42,138 nt of DNA from Alphaproteobacteria bacterium. GTDB taxonomy: Bacteria; Pseudomonadota; Alphaproteobacteria; JAPYRI01. Location of the stretch: assembly GCA_029941135.1 (NCBI GenBank), contig JAPYRI010000015.1, forward strand, positions 1 through 42,138, given 5' to 3'. The notes under the pieces are model-generated. The model worked only from the letters and a program-made list of their open reading frames with translations, did not search any database and was not told the origin of the DNA. A program made the position numbers and the translations under genes. Below, piece by piece: positions 1 to 12,851 of this stretch (the stretch's first letter is position 1; every line of letters starts with the position of its first letter).

Positions 1-1164
1 CTCACTAATGACGGTGCCCTCGACGCCTACCGCAAACTGCGCAGTATGGGTGCGATCAAAGACGATCCGGATCAGGAATTGGCAGCCCATAAGCTGCAAG
101 ACCTGCACCGGAATCTTGAAGGCTACGCGTTGCCAGAACGCCGCACGCGTGGATTGATGTCCCTGTTTCGCCGCGACGTGGAGCACACGGCTCCCACTGG
201 CATGTACCTATACGGTGATGTGGGCCGGGGCAAATCCATGTTGATGGACATGTTTTTCGATCATGCGCCCGTCGCCGCCAAACGGCGGGTGCACTTCCAC
301 GAGTTTATGCTTGAGGTGCACGCTCACCTCCATGCCTGGCGCCAGATGGATGCGGACGCCCGCGCGCGCGAGATCAGTGCGCTTGGCGTGCGCAATGGAA
401 CCGGCGATGATCCGTTGCCGGTGATTGCCCGCCGTGTCGCCAATGGCGCCACACTTCTGTGCTTTGATGAGTTCCAGGTGCATGACGTTGCCGATGCCAT
501 GCTGCTAGGGCGTTTGTTTTCGGAGCTGTTTGTAAACGATGTGGTGATCGTGGTGACCTCCAACCGGCCACCCGATGACCTCTATAAAGACGGCCTTAAT
601 CGGGGTTTGTTCTTGCCGTTTATCGAATTGATCAAAGAGCGGCTGAATGTCTTCAAGCTCGCCGGGCCGATTGATTTTCGTTTGGACCGTCTTAAAGGCC
701 TCACGGTTTATCACGCGCCGCTGGACGCTGCAGCAGTTGATGATCTTGACGCAGCGTTCGCCAGCCTAACCGGCGACGGCGACGGCAAGCCTGAAATGCT
801 GGACGTCCAGGGACGCAAACTTGAGATTCCGTGCGCGGCCATGGGCGTCGCGCGCTTTGATTTCGACGACCTCTGTGCGCAACCCTTGGGCGCGGCAGAT
901 TACCTGGCCATTGCCTGGCATTTTCACACTGTGATCATCGCCAACGTTCCCCAACTGGGATCCGAGAAGCGCAATGAAGCGAAGCGGTTTGTTACCTTGA
1001 TCGATGCGTTGTATGAAAATCGCGTGAAGTTTATCTGCTCAGCGGAAGTCGAACCACAGCATCTTTATCCGGAGGGCAGTGGCGCGTTTGAGTTTGAACG
1101 TACCGTGTCGCGCCTGATGGAAATGCAGTCGGAAGAATATATGGCGGCGGGTCACGCGGTGTGA
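1..1164 (+). CDS. zapE: Cell division protein ZapE / AFG1-family ATPase (5' end truncated by window)
   Basis: Frame is open to the window start (LTNDGALDAYRKLRSMGAIKDDPDQELAAHKLQDLHRNLEGY), so the ATG at 46 is probably internal. Walker A GDVGRGKSMLMD, Walker B LLCFDEFQV, 'VVIVVTSNRPPDDLYKDGLNR' typical of AFG1/ZapE. Confidence 0.93.
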   Translation, partial: LTNDGALDAYRKLRSMGAIKDDPDQELAAHKLQDLHRNLEGYALPERRTRGLMSLFRRDVEHTAPTGMYLYGDVGRGKSMLMDMFFDHAPVAAKRRVHFHEFMLEVHAHLHAWRQMDADARAREISALGVRNGTGDDPLPVIARRVANGATLLCFDEFQVHDVADAMLLGRLFSELFVNDVVIVVTSNRPPDDLYKDGLNRGLFLPFIELIKERLNVFKLAGPIDFRLDRLKGLTVYHAPLDAAAVDDLDAAFASLTGDGDGKPEMLDVQGRKLEIPCAAMGVARFDFDDLCAQPLGAADYLAIAWHFHTVIIANVPQLGSEKRNEAKRFVTLIDALYENRVKFICSAEVEPQHLYPEGSGAFEFERTVSRLMEMQSEEYMAAGHAV

Positions 1165-1289
1165 CCAGCTAAATCGTTTGCAGCGCAAGCGGGTCCTGCC
1201 GCGCTTATCCTTGCAGCCCGGTCAGAATCGGGGTAGTAGCACTGAGACGCGAGGAGCCACGGGAAATCGCTATAACACCGGAGATATAA

Positions 1290-2345
<1,056 letters not shown>

Positions 2346-2456
2346 TAGGCACTATACGAGTACGGTTGCCGGTCATTTCACCGGTGTTATAACTTGTCCA
2401 CCTAATTCAAGCCCTGCCTCCGGGACTCACCCGCAGGCAAAATCCAACGGAACAAC

Positions 2457-3626
2457 ATGAACATTCACGAGTATCAAGCCAAAGGGCTACTGGCGGAATA
2501 CGGCGTCAAAGTGCCGTCTGGCAGTGTCGTCTATTCTGTCGATGAAGCGGTGAAAGCCGCCGAAGATCTGGGTGGCCCCGTGTGGGTGGTTAAAGCCCAA
2601 ATTCACGCCGGTGGCCGCGGCAAAGGCGGCGGCGTTAAAGTAGTTAAGTCCATTGATCAAGTGCGCGAAGCGGCGGAGGCCATCCTTGGCATGACTTTGA
2701 TTACCCATCAAACGGGACCTGAAGGTAAATTGGTCAAGCGCCTTTATGTGGAGGATGGCTCGGACATCGAGACCGAACTTTACCTCAGTGCCGTGATTGA
2801 CCGGGGGACCAGCCGGGTTGCCCTCATGGCATCAACCGAAGGCGGGATGAACATCGAAGAAGTGGCGGCCGAGACACCAGAAAAAATTGAGACCGTGACC
2901 ATCGATCCGGTCGCCGGGTTTCAACCGTTTCATGGTCGGCGCCTAGCCTACGGTCTCGGCCTTGCCGGCGACCAGGCAAAAGCCGCGGCCAAACTCATTA
3001 AGGGTGTTTATGACGCGCTGATGGCGACCGACGCGAGCTTGGTCGAAATCAATCCTTTGGTGGTTACAAAAGACGGCGACGTGATCGCGCTGGATGCGAA
3101 AATGAACTTCGACGATAACGCGCTCTATCGGCACAAGGCGGTTGAAGAGATGCGCGACTTGGACGAAGAAGACCCGGCCGAAACCGAAGCCAGCAAGCAC
3201 GACCTCAGTTACATTAAGCTCGATGGCACCATTGGCTGTATGGTAAACGGCGCTGGCCTGGCCATGGCGACCATGGACATCGTTCAGCTTTATGGCTCTT
3301 CACCGGCAAATTTCCTTGATGTTGGCGGGGGCGCAACCCGCGAGAAAGTTACCGAAGCGTTCAAGATCATTCTGTCGGATAGCAATGTCCAAGGCATTTT
3401 GGTCAATATCTTTGGCGGCATCATGCGCTGTGACGTGATCGCCGAGGGCGTTGTCGCGGCGGCAAAAGAAGTGAGCATCAGCGTGCCCCTGGTAGTGCGG
3501 CTCGCGGGTACAAATGTAGATTTAGGCAAGAAGATCCTTAGCGAGTCAGGTCTCCCCATTGTGTCCGCGGACACCTTGGCCGAAGCCGCTGAAAAGGTCG
3601 TTGCCGCGGTGAAGGATGCAGCCTGA
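2457..3626 (+). CDS. sucC: Succinyl-CoA synthetase (ADP-forming) beta subunit
   Basis: [48 protein letters not shown]; 389 aa. Confidence 0.97.
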   Translation: MNIHEYQAKGLLAEYGVKVPSGSVVYSVDEAVKAAEDLGGPVWVVKAQIHAGGRGKGGGVKVVKSIDQVREAAEAILGMTLITHQTGPEGKLVKRLYVEDGSDIETELYLSAVIDRGTSRVALMASTEGGMNIEEVAAETPEKIETVTIDPVAGFQPFHGRRLAYGLGLAGDQAKAAAKLIKGVYDALMATDASLVEINPLVVTKDGDVIALDAKMNFDDNALYRHKAVEEMRDLDEEDPAETEASKHDLSYIKLDGTIGCMVNGAGLAMATMDIVQLYGSSPANFLDVGGGATREKVTEAFKIILSDSNVQGILVNIFGGIMRCDVIAEGVVAAAKEVSISVPLVVRLAGTNVDLGKKILSESGLPIVSADTLAEAAEKVVAAVKDAA

Positions 3627-4504
3627 TGTCGGTATTGATTGACGCGAATACGAAAGTTATTTGTCAGGGTTTCACGGGCTCCCAAGGCACGTTCCACTCC
3701 GAGCAAGCCATCGCTTACGGCACCAAAATGGTCGGTGGCGTGACCCCGGGTAAGGGCGGAACGAAGCACCTTGACCTGCCGGTGTTTGACACGGTTGCGG
3801 GTGCGGTTGAGGCCACGGGCGCGAGTGCAACGGTTATATATGTGCCACCGCCGTTTGCCGCCGATGCCATTATGGAGGCGATCGACGCGGAAATAGCGCT
3901 CGCCGTTTGCATCACCGAGGGTATTCCCGTGCTCGATATGGTGCGTGTGAAACGCGCCCTCCAGGGCTCTAAAACCCGATTGGTAGGCCCCAACTGTCCT
4001 GGCGTTATTACCCCAGGCGAATGCAAGATCGGCATCATGCCCGGCCATATTCATCGCGCAGGCAGCGTTGGCATTGTCTCGCGCTCGGGGACGCTTACCT
4101 ATGAAGCGGTGGACCAGACAACGGCGGTTGGCCTCGGTCAAACCACATGTGTGGGCATTGGCGGTGATCCGGTGAACGGCACGAATTTCATTGATGTTCT
4201 GGATTTGTTTCTCCGCGATGATGCCACCGAGTCGATCGTTATGATCGGTGAGATTGGCGGAACAGCCGAGGAAGAAGCGGCCGATTTTCTTAAGTCATCC
4301 AAGGTCAAAAAGCCTGTGGTTGGCTTTATTGCTGGGGTTACTGCCCCTCCTGGACGGCGCATGGGCCATGCGGGTGCGATCATTTCAGGCGGTAAAGGCA
4401 CGGCAGAGGACAAGATCGAAGCCATGAAAAGTGCTGGAATTCACGTCTCCGAATCACCTTCGGCGCTGGGAACAACATTAAAGAAGGTGTTGGAAAACCG
4501 CTGA
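3626..4504 (+). CDS. sucD: Succinyl-CoA synthetase alpha subunit
   Basis: [65 protein letters not shown]; start overlaps the sucC stop (ATGA-type). Confidence 0.97.
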   Translation: MSVLIDANTKVICQGFTGSQGTFHSEQAIAYGTKMVGGVTPGKGGTKHLDLPVFDTVAGAVEATGASATVIYVPPPFAADAIMEAIDAEIALAVCITEGIPVLDMVRVKRALQGSKTRLVGPNCPGVITPGECKIGIMPGHIHRAGSVGIVSRSGTLTYEAVDQTTAVGLGQTTCVGIGGDPVNGTNFIDVLDLFLRDDATESIVMIGEIGGTAEEEAADFLKSSKVKKPVVGFIAGVTAPPGRRMGHAGAIISGGKGTAEDKIEAMKSAGIHVSESPSALGTTLKKVLENR

Positions 4505-4602
4505 AGTTCAAACAGTCGTTAACACCCGCGTGGCAGTCTGCCTGACGTAATGGGTCTGAAAACGTTGTGTTTTCATGGTAGTGGGCGCGCGGTTTAACCC
4601 GC

Positions 4603-7521
4603 GTGAGTGCAGTTATGGCTGAAGAATTGGATACCTCTACGTTTCTGACGGGCACGAATAGTGCGTTCATTGAGCAACTTTTCGACCGTTACCGGGACAA
4701 CCCGGCAACGGTTGATCCAAGCTGGCGGCAGTTTTTCGGGGACTTGTCGGAAGAGGCCACAGCAGCCGTGTGCGATGCACGCGGACCGTCCTGGACACGA
4801 TCTGATTGGCCGATTGTTCCAAGCGCGGATGAAGCGCTGTTGGGGGAAGAAGCCGCCCCAGCCGAAGATGTGGCACCAGTGGAGGGCAGCCTTTCAGAAG
4901 AAGAGGCCCACACGGCGACCCTCGATTCCATTCGCGCTCTCATGTACATCCGGGCTTACCGGGTGCGCGGTCACCTCCGCGCCAACTTGGATCCGCTCGG
5001 CCTCTTGAAAGAGGCAAACCATCCCGAACTTGATTACCACACCTACGGGTTTGGCGAAGAGGACCTGGATCGGCCGATATTTATCAATGATGTCCTAGGG
5101 CTGCGATCCGCGACACTCAGGGAAATTACTGAAATTCTGGAGCAGGTCTACTGTTCGACCATTGGGGTCGAGTTCATGCATATCAGTGAGCCTGCGGAAA
5201 AGGCCTGGATGCAGGAGCGCATCGAGGGACGCGACAAAGAAGTGAGTTTCACGCCCGAGGGCAAGCGCGCCATATTGCGCAAATTGATCGAAGCCGAGAG
5301 TTTCGAAAACTTTCTCCACCGCAAGTACCCGGGCACTAAGCGCTTCGGTCTGGATGGCGGCGAAGCAACGGTGCCGGCGATGGAGGCGATCATTAAGCGC
5401 GGTGGTCAATTGGGCGTGGCTGAGATTGTAATCGGTATGCCCCATCGGGGTCGCTTGAATGTACTCGCCAATGTCATGGCTAAACCCTTGACCGCGATCT
5501 TTAGTGAGTTTCAGGGCGTATCCTCGCTGCCCGACGAAATCGAGAACACGGGCGACGTTAAATACCATTTGGGGGCCTCGTCGGATCGCGAGTTTGACGG
5601 CAATCGTGTGCATTTATCGTTGGCCGCCAATCCCTCCCACCTGGAAGCCGTTGACCCCGTGGTACTCGGCAAAGTGCGCGCGACTCAGGTGTTGCGTGAA
5701 GACACGGAACGCAAGACCGTGCTTCCGCTTTTGCTTCACGGCGATGCGGCGTTTTACGGACAAGGTCTGGTTGCCGAGTGTTTTAACCTGTCGGGCACCA
5801 AGGGCCATCGATCCGGCGGTACCATCCATATTGTCGTCAACAATCAAATTGGATTTACCACCAGCCCCCAATATACCCGCACATCGCCTTACCCGTCTGA
5901 CGTGGCAAAAATGGTTCAGGCACCTATATTTCATGTCAATGGCGATGACCCGGAAGCGGTGACCCACGTGGCTAAAATTGCGACCGAGTTCAGGCAGCAT
6001 TTCGGCAAAGACGTGGTCATCGACATGTTTTGCTACCGGCGTCACGGCCATAACGAAGGTGACGATCCGACGTTCACCCAGCCGTTGATGTACAAAAAGA
6101 TCAAGGCTCACCCGACCACGCCGGCTATTTATGCGGCGCAGTTAGTGCGTGAAAAGCAGATGACCGCAGATGATGCAAAGAGCATGACGGTGGCCACACA
6201 TGAGGATATGGAACGGGCGTTCGAGGCTGCTGAACATTACCGGCCCGAGAAAGCCGACTGGCTGCAAGGACGCTGGTCGGGAATCGAAGCCGCCGATAAA
6301 ACGTCAACGCGCCGGGGTCAGACGGCGGTTGAACTGGATGTCCTGCGCAAAGTCGGCACGGCGCTGAACACGATCCCAGACGGCTTTAATCTCCATAAGA
6401 CCCTGAAACGGCTGACAGCCAATCGGATCAAAGTCATGGAAAGCGGTGAAGGCCTTGACTGGGGAACCGGTGAAGCGCTCGCCTACGGCTCCTTGATGAC
6501 TGAGGGCTTCAATGTTCGTTTAAGCGGCCAGGACTGTGGCCGGGGTACTTTCAGCCACCGCCATTCGGTGTGGGTTGATCAGGAAAACGAAGCGCGATAC
6601 GTGCCATTGAACGCCATACCGGATACGGAAGCCGAATACGAAGTGCTCGACACTATGCTGTCCGAAATGGCGGTGCTTGGTTTCGAGTATGGCTACAGCA
6701 TGACGGCGCCGAATACGCTCACTCTTTGGGAAGCGCAATTCGGCGACTTTGCCAACGGTGCGCAGGTCATCATTGACCAATTTATTGCGCCGGGTGAAGC
6801 CAAGTGGCTACGGATGAGCGGCCTGGTCATGTTGTTGCCCCACGGATACGAAGGCCAGGGTCCCGAGCACTCTTCCGGGCGCATGGAGCGGTTCCTGCAA
6901 TTGTGCGGCGATGACAACATGCAGGTGGTCAACTGCACCACCCCCGCCAGTTACTTTCACGTGCTCCGCCGTCAAATGCATCGGAAGTTCCGTAAGCCGC
7001 TGGTGATCATGACGCCAAAATCCCTGCTTCGCCACAAACGCGCCGTGTCGTCGCTGGCGGAATTGGGACCGGGCACATCGTTCCACCGGGTGTTGTGGGA
7101 TGATGCCGCTGTGCGCACCGATTCTGCAATTACCCTCCGGCCCGATAACCGCATCCAGCGTGTGGTGCTGTGCACCGGCAAGATTTACTACGATCTTTAT
7201 GAAGAGCGTGAACGGCGCGGTACTGATGGCGTCTACCTCATGCGTTTGGAACAATTGTATCCGTTCCCCCTTAAATCATTAGTCGACGAGTTGGGGCGTT
7301 TTCCCCAAGCCGAGATTATTTGGTGTCAGGAGGAGCCTAAGAACATGGGAGCTTGGCACTACATCGAAGACCGCTTGGAGACTTTCTTACGGCGATTAAA
7401 ATTTTCCCACCAGCGGCCGGTTTATGTGGGGCGCCGCGCGGCGGCCTCGCCTGCAACTGGCATTGCCAAGCGCCATGCAGCCGAACAATCGGCCGTCGTG
7501 GATATGGCTCTCACTTTGTAA
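4603..7521 (+). CDS. sucA: 2-oxoglutarate dehydrogenase E1 component
   Basis: 972 aa; [89 protein letters not shown] start at 4603 or ATG at 4615. Confidence 0.97.
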   Translation: MSAVMAEELDTSTFLTGTNSAFIEQLFDRYRDNPATVDPSWRQFFGDLSEEATAAVCDARGPSWTRSDWPIVPSADEALLGEEAAPAEDVAPVEGSLSEEEAHTATLDSIRALMYIRAYRVRGHLRANLDPLGLLKEANHPELDYHTYGFGEEDLDRPIFINDVLGLRSATLREITEILEQVYCSTIGVEFMHISEPAEKAWMQERIEGRDKEVSFTPEGKRAILRKLIEAESFENFLHRKYPGTKRFGLDGGEATVPAMEAIIKRGGQLGVAEIVIGMPHRGRLNVLANVMAKPLTAIFSEFQGVSSLPDEIENTGDVKYHLGASSDREFDGNRVHLSLAANPSHLEAVDPVVLGKVRATQVLREDTERKTVLPLLLHGDAAFYGQGLVAECFNLSGTKGHRSGGTIHIVVNNQIGFTTSPQYTRTSPYPSDVAKMVQAPIFHVNGDDPEAVTHVAKIATEFRQHFGKDVVIDMFCYRRHGHNEGDDPTFTQPLMYKKIKAHPTTPAIYAAQLVREKQMTADDAKSMTVATHEDMERAFEAAEHYRPEKADWLQGRWSGIEAADKTSTRRGQTAVELDVLRKVGTALNTIPDGFNLHKTLKRLTANRIKVMESGEGLDWGTGEALAYGSLMTEGFNVRLSGQDCGRGTFSHRHSVWVDQENEARYVPLNAIPDTEAEYEVLDTMLSEMAVLGFEYGYSMTAPNTLTLWEAQFGDFANGAQVIIDQFIAPGEAKWLRMSGLVMLLPHGYEGQGPEHSSGRMERFLQLCGDDNMQVVNCTTPASYFHVLRRQMHRKFRKPLVIMTPKSLLRHKRAVSSLAELGPGTSFHRVLWDDAAVRTDSAITLRPDNRIQRVVLCTGKIYYDLYEERERRGTDGVYLMRLEQLYPFPLKSLVDELGRFPQAEIIWCQEEPKNMGAWHYIEDRLETFLRRLKFSHQRPVYVGRRAAASPATGIAKRHAAEQSAVVDMALTL

Positions 7522-7570
7522 CCCAGAATATCAGCCCGCATCGAATGGGCTGTCACCTGAAGAGGTTGTT

Positions 7571-8824
7571 ATGACTACCGAAATTCGCGTTCCTACCCTA
7601 GGAGAATCGATTATCGAAGCAACTGTTGGCGCCTGGCTAAAGCAGCCCGGCGAAGAGGTTGCCATGGATGAGCGATTGACCGAGCTCGAAACCGACAAGG
7701 TTACCTTGGAAGTGAATGCGCCTGTGGCTGGCGTTCTGCAAGATATTGTTGCCGAAGAAGGCGCGATCGTTGAAGTTGGAGCTTTAATTGCCGTCATCGA
7801 TGAAATCGCGGTGGCGGCAGCGGGCGCTGGCGTAAAACCTGCGGCCAAGGCCGAAGCGGTGCCAGCCCATGCTGAAATTGCGATGGCGGAAGCAGATGCG
7901 ACTATTGCTGCTCCGCCCGCGGACGTGCCGCCCATGGCGCCAGCTGTGCGTAAACTGATTGCAGACAACGGCCTCAATCCAGCCGTAATCCCGGCCACCG
8001 GCAAAGGCGGACGGCTGGTCAAAGGCGATGTGTTGAAAGTGATTGGCGGCGGTGGCCAACCCGCACCGGTGCCAGTGCCAGCGGCTGCCCCGCCCGCAGC
8101 AACCTCCAGCCCGCGCCCCGAGGGCACGCGGGAGGAACGTGTGCGCATGACGCGCTTGCGTAAACTCATTGCGACGCGTCTTAAGGAAGCCCAGAACACG
8201 GCCGCCATGCTGACCACTTTTAACGAAGTAGACATGACAAACTTGATGGCTGCGCGCGCCGAATACAAAGCATTGTTTGAGAAGAAACACGGTGTGCGTC
8301 TTGGCTTCATGTCGTTCTTTGTCAAAGCCGCGATCACCGCGCTTAAGGATATTCCGGCGGTCAATGCCGAGATTGACGGTGACGAAATTGTCTACAAAAA
8401 CTACTACCACATGGGCGTGGCGGTGAGCGCGCCGTCTGGCCTTGTCGTGCCGGTGGTGCGTGATGCTGACCAATTGGGTTTTGCTGAGATCGAAAAGACT
8501 ATTTCCGATTTGGGTATTCGTGCGCGTGATGGCAAACTCGGACTTGAAGATTTACAAGGCGGTACTTTCACCATTTCAAACGGCGGTGTGTTCGGCTCGC
8601 TCATGTCGACACCTATTCTCAATCGACCCCAGTCCGGCATCTTGGGCATGCACAAAATTCAGGAGCGTCCAATTGCGGTTAACGGCGAAGTGCAAATTCG
8701 GCCGATGATGTATTTGGCGTTGTCCTATGATCACCGGATCATCGATGGCCGCGAAGCGGTGACATTCCTCGTGCGGATCAAGGAATGCATCGAAGATCCG
8801 CAACGCTTGCTTCTCGATCTTTAG
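7571..8824 (+). CDS. sucB: 2-oxoglutarate dehydrogenase E2 component (dihydrolipoyl succinyltransferase)
   Basis: Lipoyl domain ([17 protein letters not shown]), E3-binding motif ([33 protein letters not shown]), catalytic C-terminus [24 protein letters not shown]. Listed ORF start 7424 lies inside sucA; ATG 7571 preferred. Confidence 0.96.
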   Translation: MTTEIRVPTLGESIIEATVGAWLKQPGEEVAMDERLTELETDKVTLEVNAPVAGVLQDIVAEEGAIVEVGALIAVIDEIAVAAAGAGVKPAAKAEAVPAHAEIAMAEADATIAAPPADVPPMAPAVRKLIADNGLNPAVIPATGKGGRLVKGDVLKVIGGGGQPAPVPVPAAAPPAATSSPRPEGTREERVRMTRLRKLIATRLKEAQNTAAMLTTFNEVDMTNLMAARAEYKALFEKKHGVRLGFMSFFVKAAITALKDIPAVNAEIDGDEIVYKNYYHMGVAVSAPSGLVVPVVRDADQLGFAEIEKTISDLGIRARDGKLGLEDLQGGTFTISNGGVFGSLMSTPILNRPQSGILGMHKIQERPIAVNGEVQIRPMMYLALSYDHRIIDGREAVTFLVRIKECIEDPQRLLLDL

Positions 8825-8851
8825 TTTCAGTAACAGACGGATTTGCGGACC

Positions 8852-10261
8852 ATGACCGACAACAAGTATGACCTGGTGGTGATTGGCGGCGGCCCTGGCG
8901 GTTATGTGGCGGCGATCCGCGCGGCCCAGCTTGGGATGCAGGTCGCGTGCGTCGAAAAACGCGGCGCGCTGGGCGGCACCTGCCTCAACGTCGGATGCAT
9001 TCCGTCGAAGTCGCTCTTGCATTCCTCCGAAGAGTTTGAAAAAGCCGAACATCACCTTGCAGATCTGGGCATTAAAACCGGCGGTGTCAGCCTCGATCTA
9101 AAAACCATGCTCGGCGTTAAAGACAAAGTGGTTGGCGAGCTTACGCAAGGCATTGAATATTTATTCAAGAAGAACGGGATCGGCTATATCAAAGGGGCGG
9201 GGCGGATCGAAAGTGCCGATACGGTCGCGGTCAACAATGGAAACAAAACAACGCAAACACTGACTGCTAAAAAAATTCTGATTGCGACCGGGTCCGAAGC
9301 CGCTCCCTTGCCTGGGCTGGAGATTGACGAAAAGCGTATTGTAACGTCTACCGGTGCGCTCGCGCTAAGCAAGGTACCGAAACACATGGTGGTGATTGGC
9401 GCCGGCGTTATCGGGCTTGAACTGGGGTCGGTGTGGCGGCGGCTTGGCGCGGAGGTGACGGTCATTGAATTTCTTGACCGGATCACGCCGGAGATGGATG
9501 GCGAGGTCGCGAAGACTTTGCGCCGCATTCTCAAAAAGCAGGGCTTTGACTTCAAACTATCAACCAAAGTGACTGGCGGTTCGACCACTAAAAGCGGCGT
9601 GACGCTCACTATTGAGTCGCTCAAAAAGGGCAAAACCGAAGAGATCAAAGCCGACGTCGTTCTGGTTTCGGTGGGCCGTAAGCCCCACACCGAAGGTTTG
9701 GGGTTGGAGCTCGTCGGGGTGGATTTGGACAACCTTGGCCGAATTGTAACCGACGATCATTTCCGCACCAGCATCCCCAGCATTTACGCCATTGGCGATG
9801 TCATCGCAGGACCCATGCTGGCCCACAAAGCCGAGGACGAAGGGATGGTGTGTGCGGAAATGATGGCGGGGCAATCCGGTCACATTAATTACGATGCCAT
9901 TCCCGGTGTCATATACACCAGCCCCGAAGTCGCCGCTGTGGGCGCGACCGAAGAACAACTAAAAGAAGATGGCGTCGACTATACGGTCGGCAAATTTCCG
10001 TTCGCCGCCAACGCGCGGGCAAAAATTGTGAGCGGTGGCGAAGGGTTCGTGAAAATCCTTGCCGATACTGCAAGCGACCGGGTGCTCGGCGTTCATATTG
10101 TGGGGTCGGATGCGGGCAACATGATCGGCGAAGCTGTTTTGGCCATGGAATACGGCGCCAGCGCCGAAGATATCGCTCGCACTTGCCACGCGCACCCAAC
10201 CGAAATGGAAGCGCTCAAAGAAGCCGCCCTCGACGTGGCCGAGCGCGCCATTCACATTTAG
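8852..10261 (+). CDS. lpdA: Dihydrolipoyl dehydrogenase (E3)
   Basis: YDLVVIGGGPGGYVAAIRAAQLG, redox motif GGTCLNVGCIPSK, C-terminal HAHPTEMEALKEAALDV. Confidence 0.97.
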   Translation: MTDNKYDLVVIGGGPGGYVAAIRAAQLGMQVACVEKRGALGGTCLNVGCIPSKSLLHSSEEFEKAEHHLADLGIKTGGVSLDLKTMLGVKDKVVGELTQGIEYLFKKNGIGYIKGAGRIESADTVAVNNGNKTTQTLTAKKILIATGSEAAPLPGLEIDEKRIVTSTGALALSKVPKHMVVIGAGVIGLELGSVWRRLGAEVTVIEFLDRITPEMDGEVAKTLRRILKKQGFDFKLSTKVTGGSTTKSGVTLTIESLKKGKTEEIKADVVLVSVGRKPHTEGLGLELVGVDLDNLGRIVTDDHFRTSIPSIYAIGDVIAGPMLAHKAEDEGMVCAEMMAGQSGHINYDAIPGVIYTSPEVAAVGATEEQLKEDGVDYTVGKFPFAANARAKIVSGGEGFVKILADTASDRVLGVHIVGSDAGNMIGEAVLAMEYGASAEDIARTCHAHPTEMEALKEAALDVAERAIHI

Positions 10262-10296
10262 AGATCGAGTTTCTAAGAGTTTGCGCGCGCAAATAT

Positions 10297-11304
10297 CTAC
10301 GCCTTGGCGCGAGGATGCGCGGCGTCGTAGACGTCGAGCAGACGGCTTTCATCCACCTCAGTGTACACTTGCGTTGATGACAGACTGGCGTGACCCAACA
10401 GTTCTTGAATGGTCCGCAGATCACCCCCGGCGCTGAGCAAGTGGGTTGCAAAACTGTGGCGCAGGGCATGGGGCGTGGCGGACGCGGGCAAGCCCAAGGC
10501 AGTGCGCAACTTTTGCATGGCCAGTTGAACGGCGCGGGGGTTGAGCCGCCCGCCGCGCTTGCCCACAAACAAAGGGCCCTGGGGCTCGAGATCCATCGGG
10601 CAAGACTCCACATAGGCATTAATAGCGTGCACAACAGCCGGCAGTACAGGAACCAAGCGCTGCTTGTTGCCTTTGCCGGTGACGACCAGGCTGTCGCGGC
10701 TGCTGGCAAAATCGGACTGGTTGAGGCTTAAGGCCTCAGAAATTCGCAATCCGCAGCCGTAGAGTAGAGTGAGTACCGCCGCATCGCGCAAGCCGACCCA
10801 CTCTTCTTTGGGTAAATGTCGGGCTTGGTCCAGGGCTGCTTGGGCACTCGTGACGCTCAGAGGTTTGGGAATGCTGTGGGGTATTTTGGGGGCGCGTAGA
10901 CCGGCCAATGCCCCGTTCTCCAAAATTTTGGATCTTTCGAGATGGCGGAAATAGGACCGCAAGGCTGACAACACGCGTGCGAGTGAACGGCCGGAAACAC
11001 CATCGGCGCGGCGCTGTGCAAGAAAACTTCTAAAGTCAGCCGTCCGCAAATTTTCAAGCGCGTTGTGGCCGGCGGGACCGCCCAAGTGTTCGGCCAGAAA
11101 TGCGAAAAAAACCAACAGGTCACGGCCATAGGCGACGACAGTGTGGTGGGATAACCGTCTTTCACTCGCCAAATACCGTTCCCATGCGGACAGGCTGTTG
11201 CGGGCTTCCGTTGCGGCGACGACGCGCTCACCCAATGCCGCCAGGGCGCGATCGCCCAGCGTGCGGGGGGGCGGTTTACGGGGCGCAGTTAGGGCGCCTT
11301 CCAT
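10297..11304 (-). CDS. xerC: Site-specific tyrosine recombinase XerC
   Basis: LLYGCGLRISEALSLNQSD, HALRHSFATHLLSAGGDLRTIQELLGHASLSSTQVYTEVD (R..HxxR..H..Y). ATG at 11304; the upstream GTG at 11316 is also possible. Confidence 0.94.
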   Translation of the reverse strand: MEGALTAPRKPPPRTLGDRALAALGERVVAATEARNSLSAWERYLASERRLSHHTVVAYGRDLLVFFAFLAEHLGGPAGHNALENLRTADFRSFLAQRRADGVSGRSLARVLSALRSYFRHLERSKILENGALAGLRAPKIPHSIPKPLSVTSAQAALDQARHLPKEEWVGLRDAAVLTLLYGCGLRISEALSLNQSDFASSRDSLVVTGKGNKQRLVPVLPAVVHAINAYVESCPMDLEPQGPLFVGKRGGRLNPRAVQLAMQKLRTALGLPASATPHALRHSFATHLLSAGGDLRTIQELLGHASLSSTQVYTEVDESRLLDVYDAAHPRAKA

Positions 11305-12011
11305 CGGGCAATGCACATTTCAAGGGTGCGGGCGAGAAAACCCATCAATTCGGTGCCTTGACCGGGATGAAATTTCTCAACTTCGCGGGCTCCGAGCGCC
11401 AAGACGCCCGGCGCGTCTTCGCCAAACGACAAACGAATAAGGGCGTCTGACCGCACCAGCGACGCTGCGGGTCCAAATATTTCATCCAACTGTTCGGCTT
11501 TCGAGCGCAACAGGATATCGCGCCCAGGCCCCATTAGCCAGTCAACGGTGCCGCTTGCGATTGATCTTACCGTGGTGTCAGACGGAGGCAAAGAGCACGT
11601 CGCTCCTTCTTCCAAGCACAAAGTGACCACGTCCATGTTCAGTATATCGGCAAAATCGTGAGACACGGTATGATATAATGTGGCTAGCCCCTCGGACTTG
11701 AGCATCGCCAGAACTGCCGTATGAACCTGCGCCTGGGTTGCCATGTTGCTGCGCGACGTGGCGATGAGTTCGCTCCAATTGCCACTGAGTTTCCGTACTT
11801 CTTTTTGCAGCTGCTCAAGCATGAACAATTGCAAATCCAACACGTTCTCACCACTGCGGTGGGAGGGAGGTGTAAGCACGGCCATTAACTCAGGATGATC
11901 GAGCAGAAAATCCGGATGAGTTTTCAGATATTTGACTACATCTGACCCATCCGGTGCTTCATCGGCCCCCGATTTAGGGGAGTTTTGGCTGTTATCCACT
12001 TGGGATGTCAT
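11289..12011 (-). CDS. DUF484 family protein
   Basis: VVKYLKTHPDFLLDHPELMAVLTPP..., DLQLFMLEQLQKEVRKLSG; next to xerC as is common for DUF484 genes. Confidence 0.85.
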   Translation of the reverse strand: MTSQVDNSQNSPKSGADEAPDGSDVVKYLKTHPDFLLDHPELMAVLTPPSHRSGENVLDLQLFMLEQLQKEVRKLSGNWSELIATSRSNMATQAQVHTAVLAMLKSEGLATLYHTVSHDFADILNMDVVTLCLEEGATCSLPPSDTTVRSIASGTVDWLMGPGRDILLRSKAEQLDEIFGPAASLVRSDALIRLSFGEDAPGVLALGAREVEKFHPGQGTELMGFLARTLEMCIARWKAP

Positions 12012-12040
12012 CTGGTCGCCCCCCCGGTTGGCGATGGCTG

Positions 12041-12697
12041 TCAGCTCAGGATGACCTGGCCGGTTTTCTCCCAGTCCTGCAAAAAAGCCGCCAGTCCTTT
12101 GTCGGTCAGCGGATGCTGCGCCAACTTGCGCAATACGTCCGGGGGCATGGTGGCAACGTCCGCGCCGATCAACGCCGCCTCGACCACGTGCATGGTATGG
12201 CGTATGGAAGCTACTAAAATCTCGGTGCTGAAATCATAATTGTCATAGACTTCCCGGATCTCTTCGATCAATTGCATGCCTGATTGACCGATGTCATCGA
12301 GCCGTCCGACAAACGGCGAAATAAAAGCCGCGCCTGCCTTCGCGGCCAGGAGCGCCTGTGCGGTCGAAAAACACAGGGTTACGTTGACCATGATGCCGTC
12401 ATCCGCAAGCGTACGGCACGCCCGCAAGCCGTCCATGGTAAGCGGAACCTTGACGGCAATGTTTTTTGCCCGTGCCGCAAGCTTCAGACCTTCCGAAATC
12501 ATGCCGTCCGCGTCGGTTGCCGTGACTTCGGCACTGACCGGACCGCTGACAATGGCGCAAATCTCGTCCAGTACCTCTATAAAATCGCGACCGCTTTTTG
12601 CAATGAGCGACGGATTGGTGGTCACACCGTCCACCAGCCCGGTTTTTGACAAGTCTCGGATGTCATCGATTTCAGCTGTATCGATGAAAAATTTCAT
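12041..12697 (-). CDS. Transaldolase / fructose-6-phosphate aldolase family protein
   Basis: [66 protein letters not shown]; 218 aa. Confidence 0.94.
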   Translation of the reverse strand: MKFFIDTAEIDDIRDLSKTGLVDGVTTNPSLIAKSGRDFIEVLDEICAIVSGPVSAEVTATDADGMISEGLKLAARAKNIAVKVPLTMDGLRACRTLADDGIMVNVTLCFSTAQALLAAKAGAAFISPFVGRLDDIGQSGMQLIEEIREVYDNYDFSTEILVASIRHTMHVVEAALIGADVATMPPDVLRKLAQHPLTDKGLAAFLQDWEKTGQVILS

Positions 12698-12851
12698 GCA
12701 CTTAACTCCTTTGGAATAGTAAACCCTTGATGTCGTGGAGAGTTAACGAGTGGCTTGAGAACGACTTCCAAAAGCGCGACTTGTCCGTGTCCCCGATGGC
12801 TGGCACAGTGTATCTGATGCGCAATCCTGGTACCAGTTCAACGGCCCTCGC

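Noticed and set aside
3290-4141. 283-aa ORF on the - strand
   Set aside because: Antisense to sucC/sucD, with no recognisable domain; an artefact of high GC and codon bias.
7531-8364. 277-aa ORF on the - strand
   Set aside because: Antisense to sucB; low-complexity Ala/Thr/Ser composition mirrors the lipoyl linker.
10280-10293. Palindrome TTTGCGCGCGCAAA between lpdA and xerC
   Set aside because: Too short a loop and no T-tract on either side; probably chance in GC-rich DNA, so not called a terminator.
10297-11304. Integrase of a mobile element
   Set aside because: Sequence and its DUF484 neighbour fit the chromosomal dimer-resolution recombinase XerC; no att repeats or cargo nearby.
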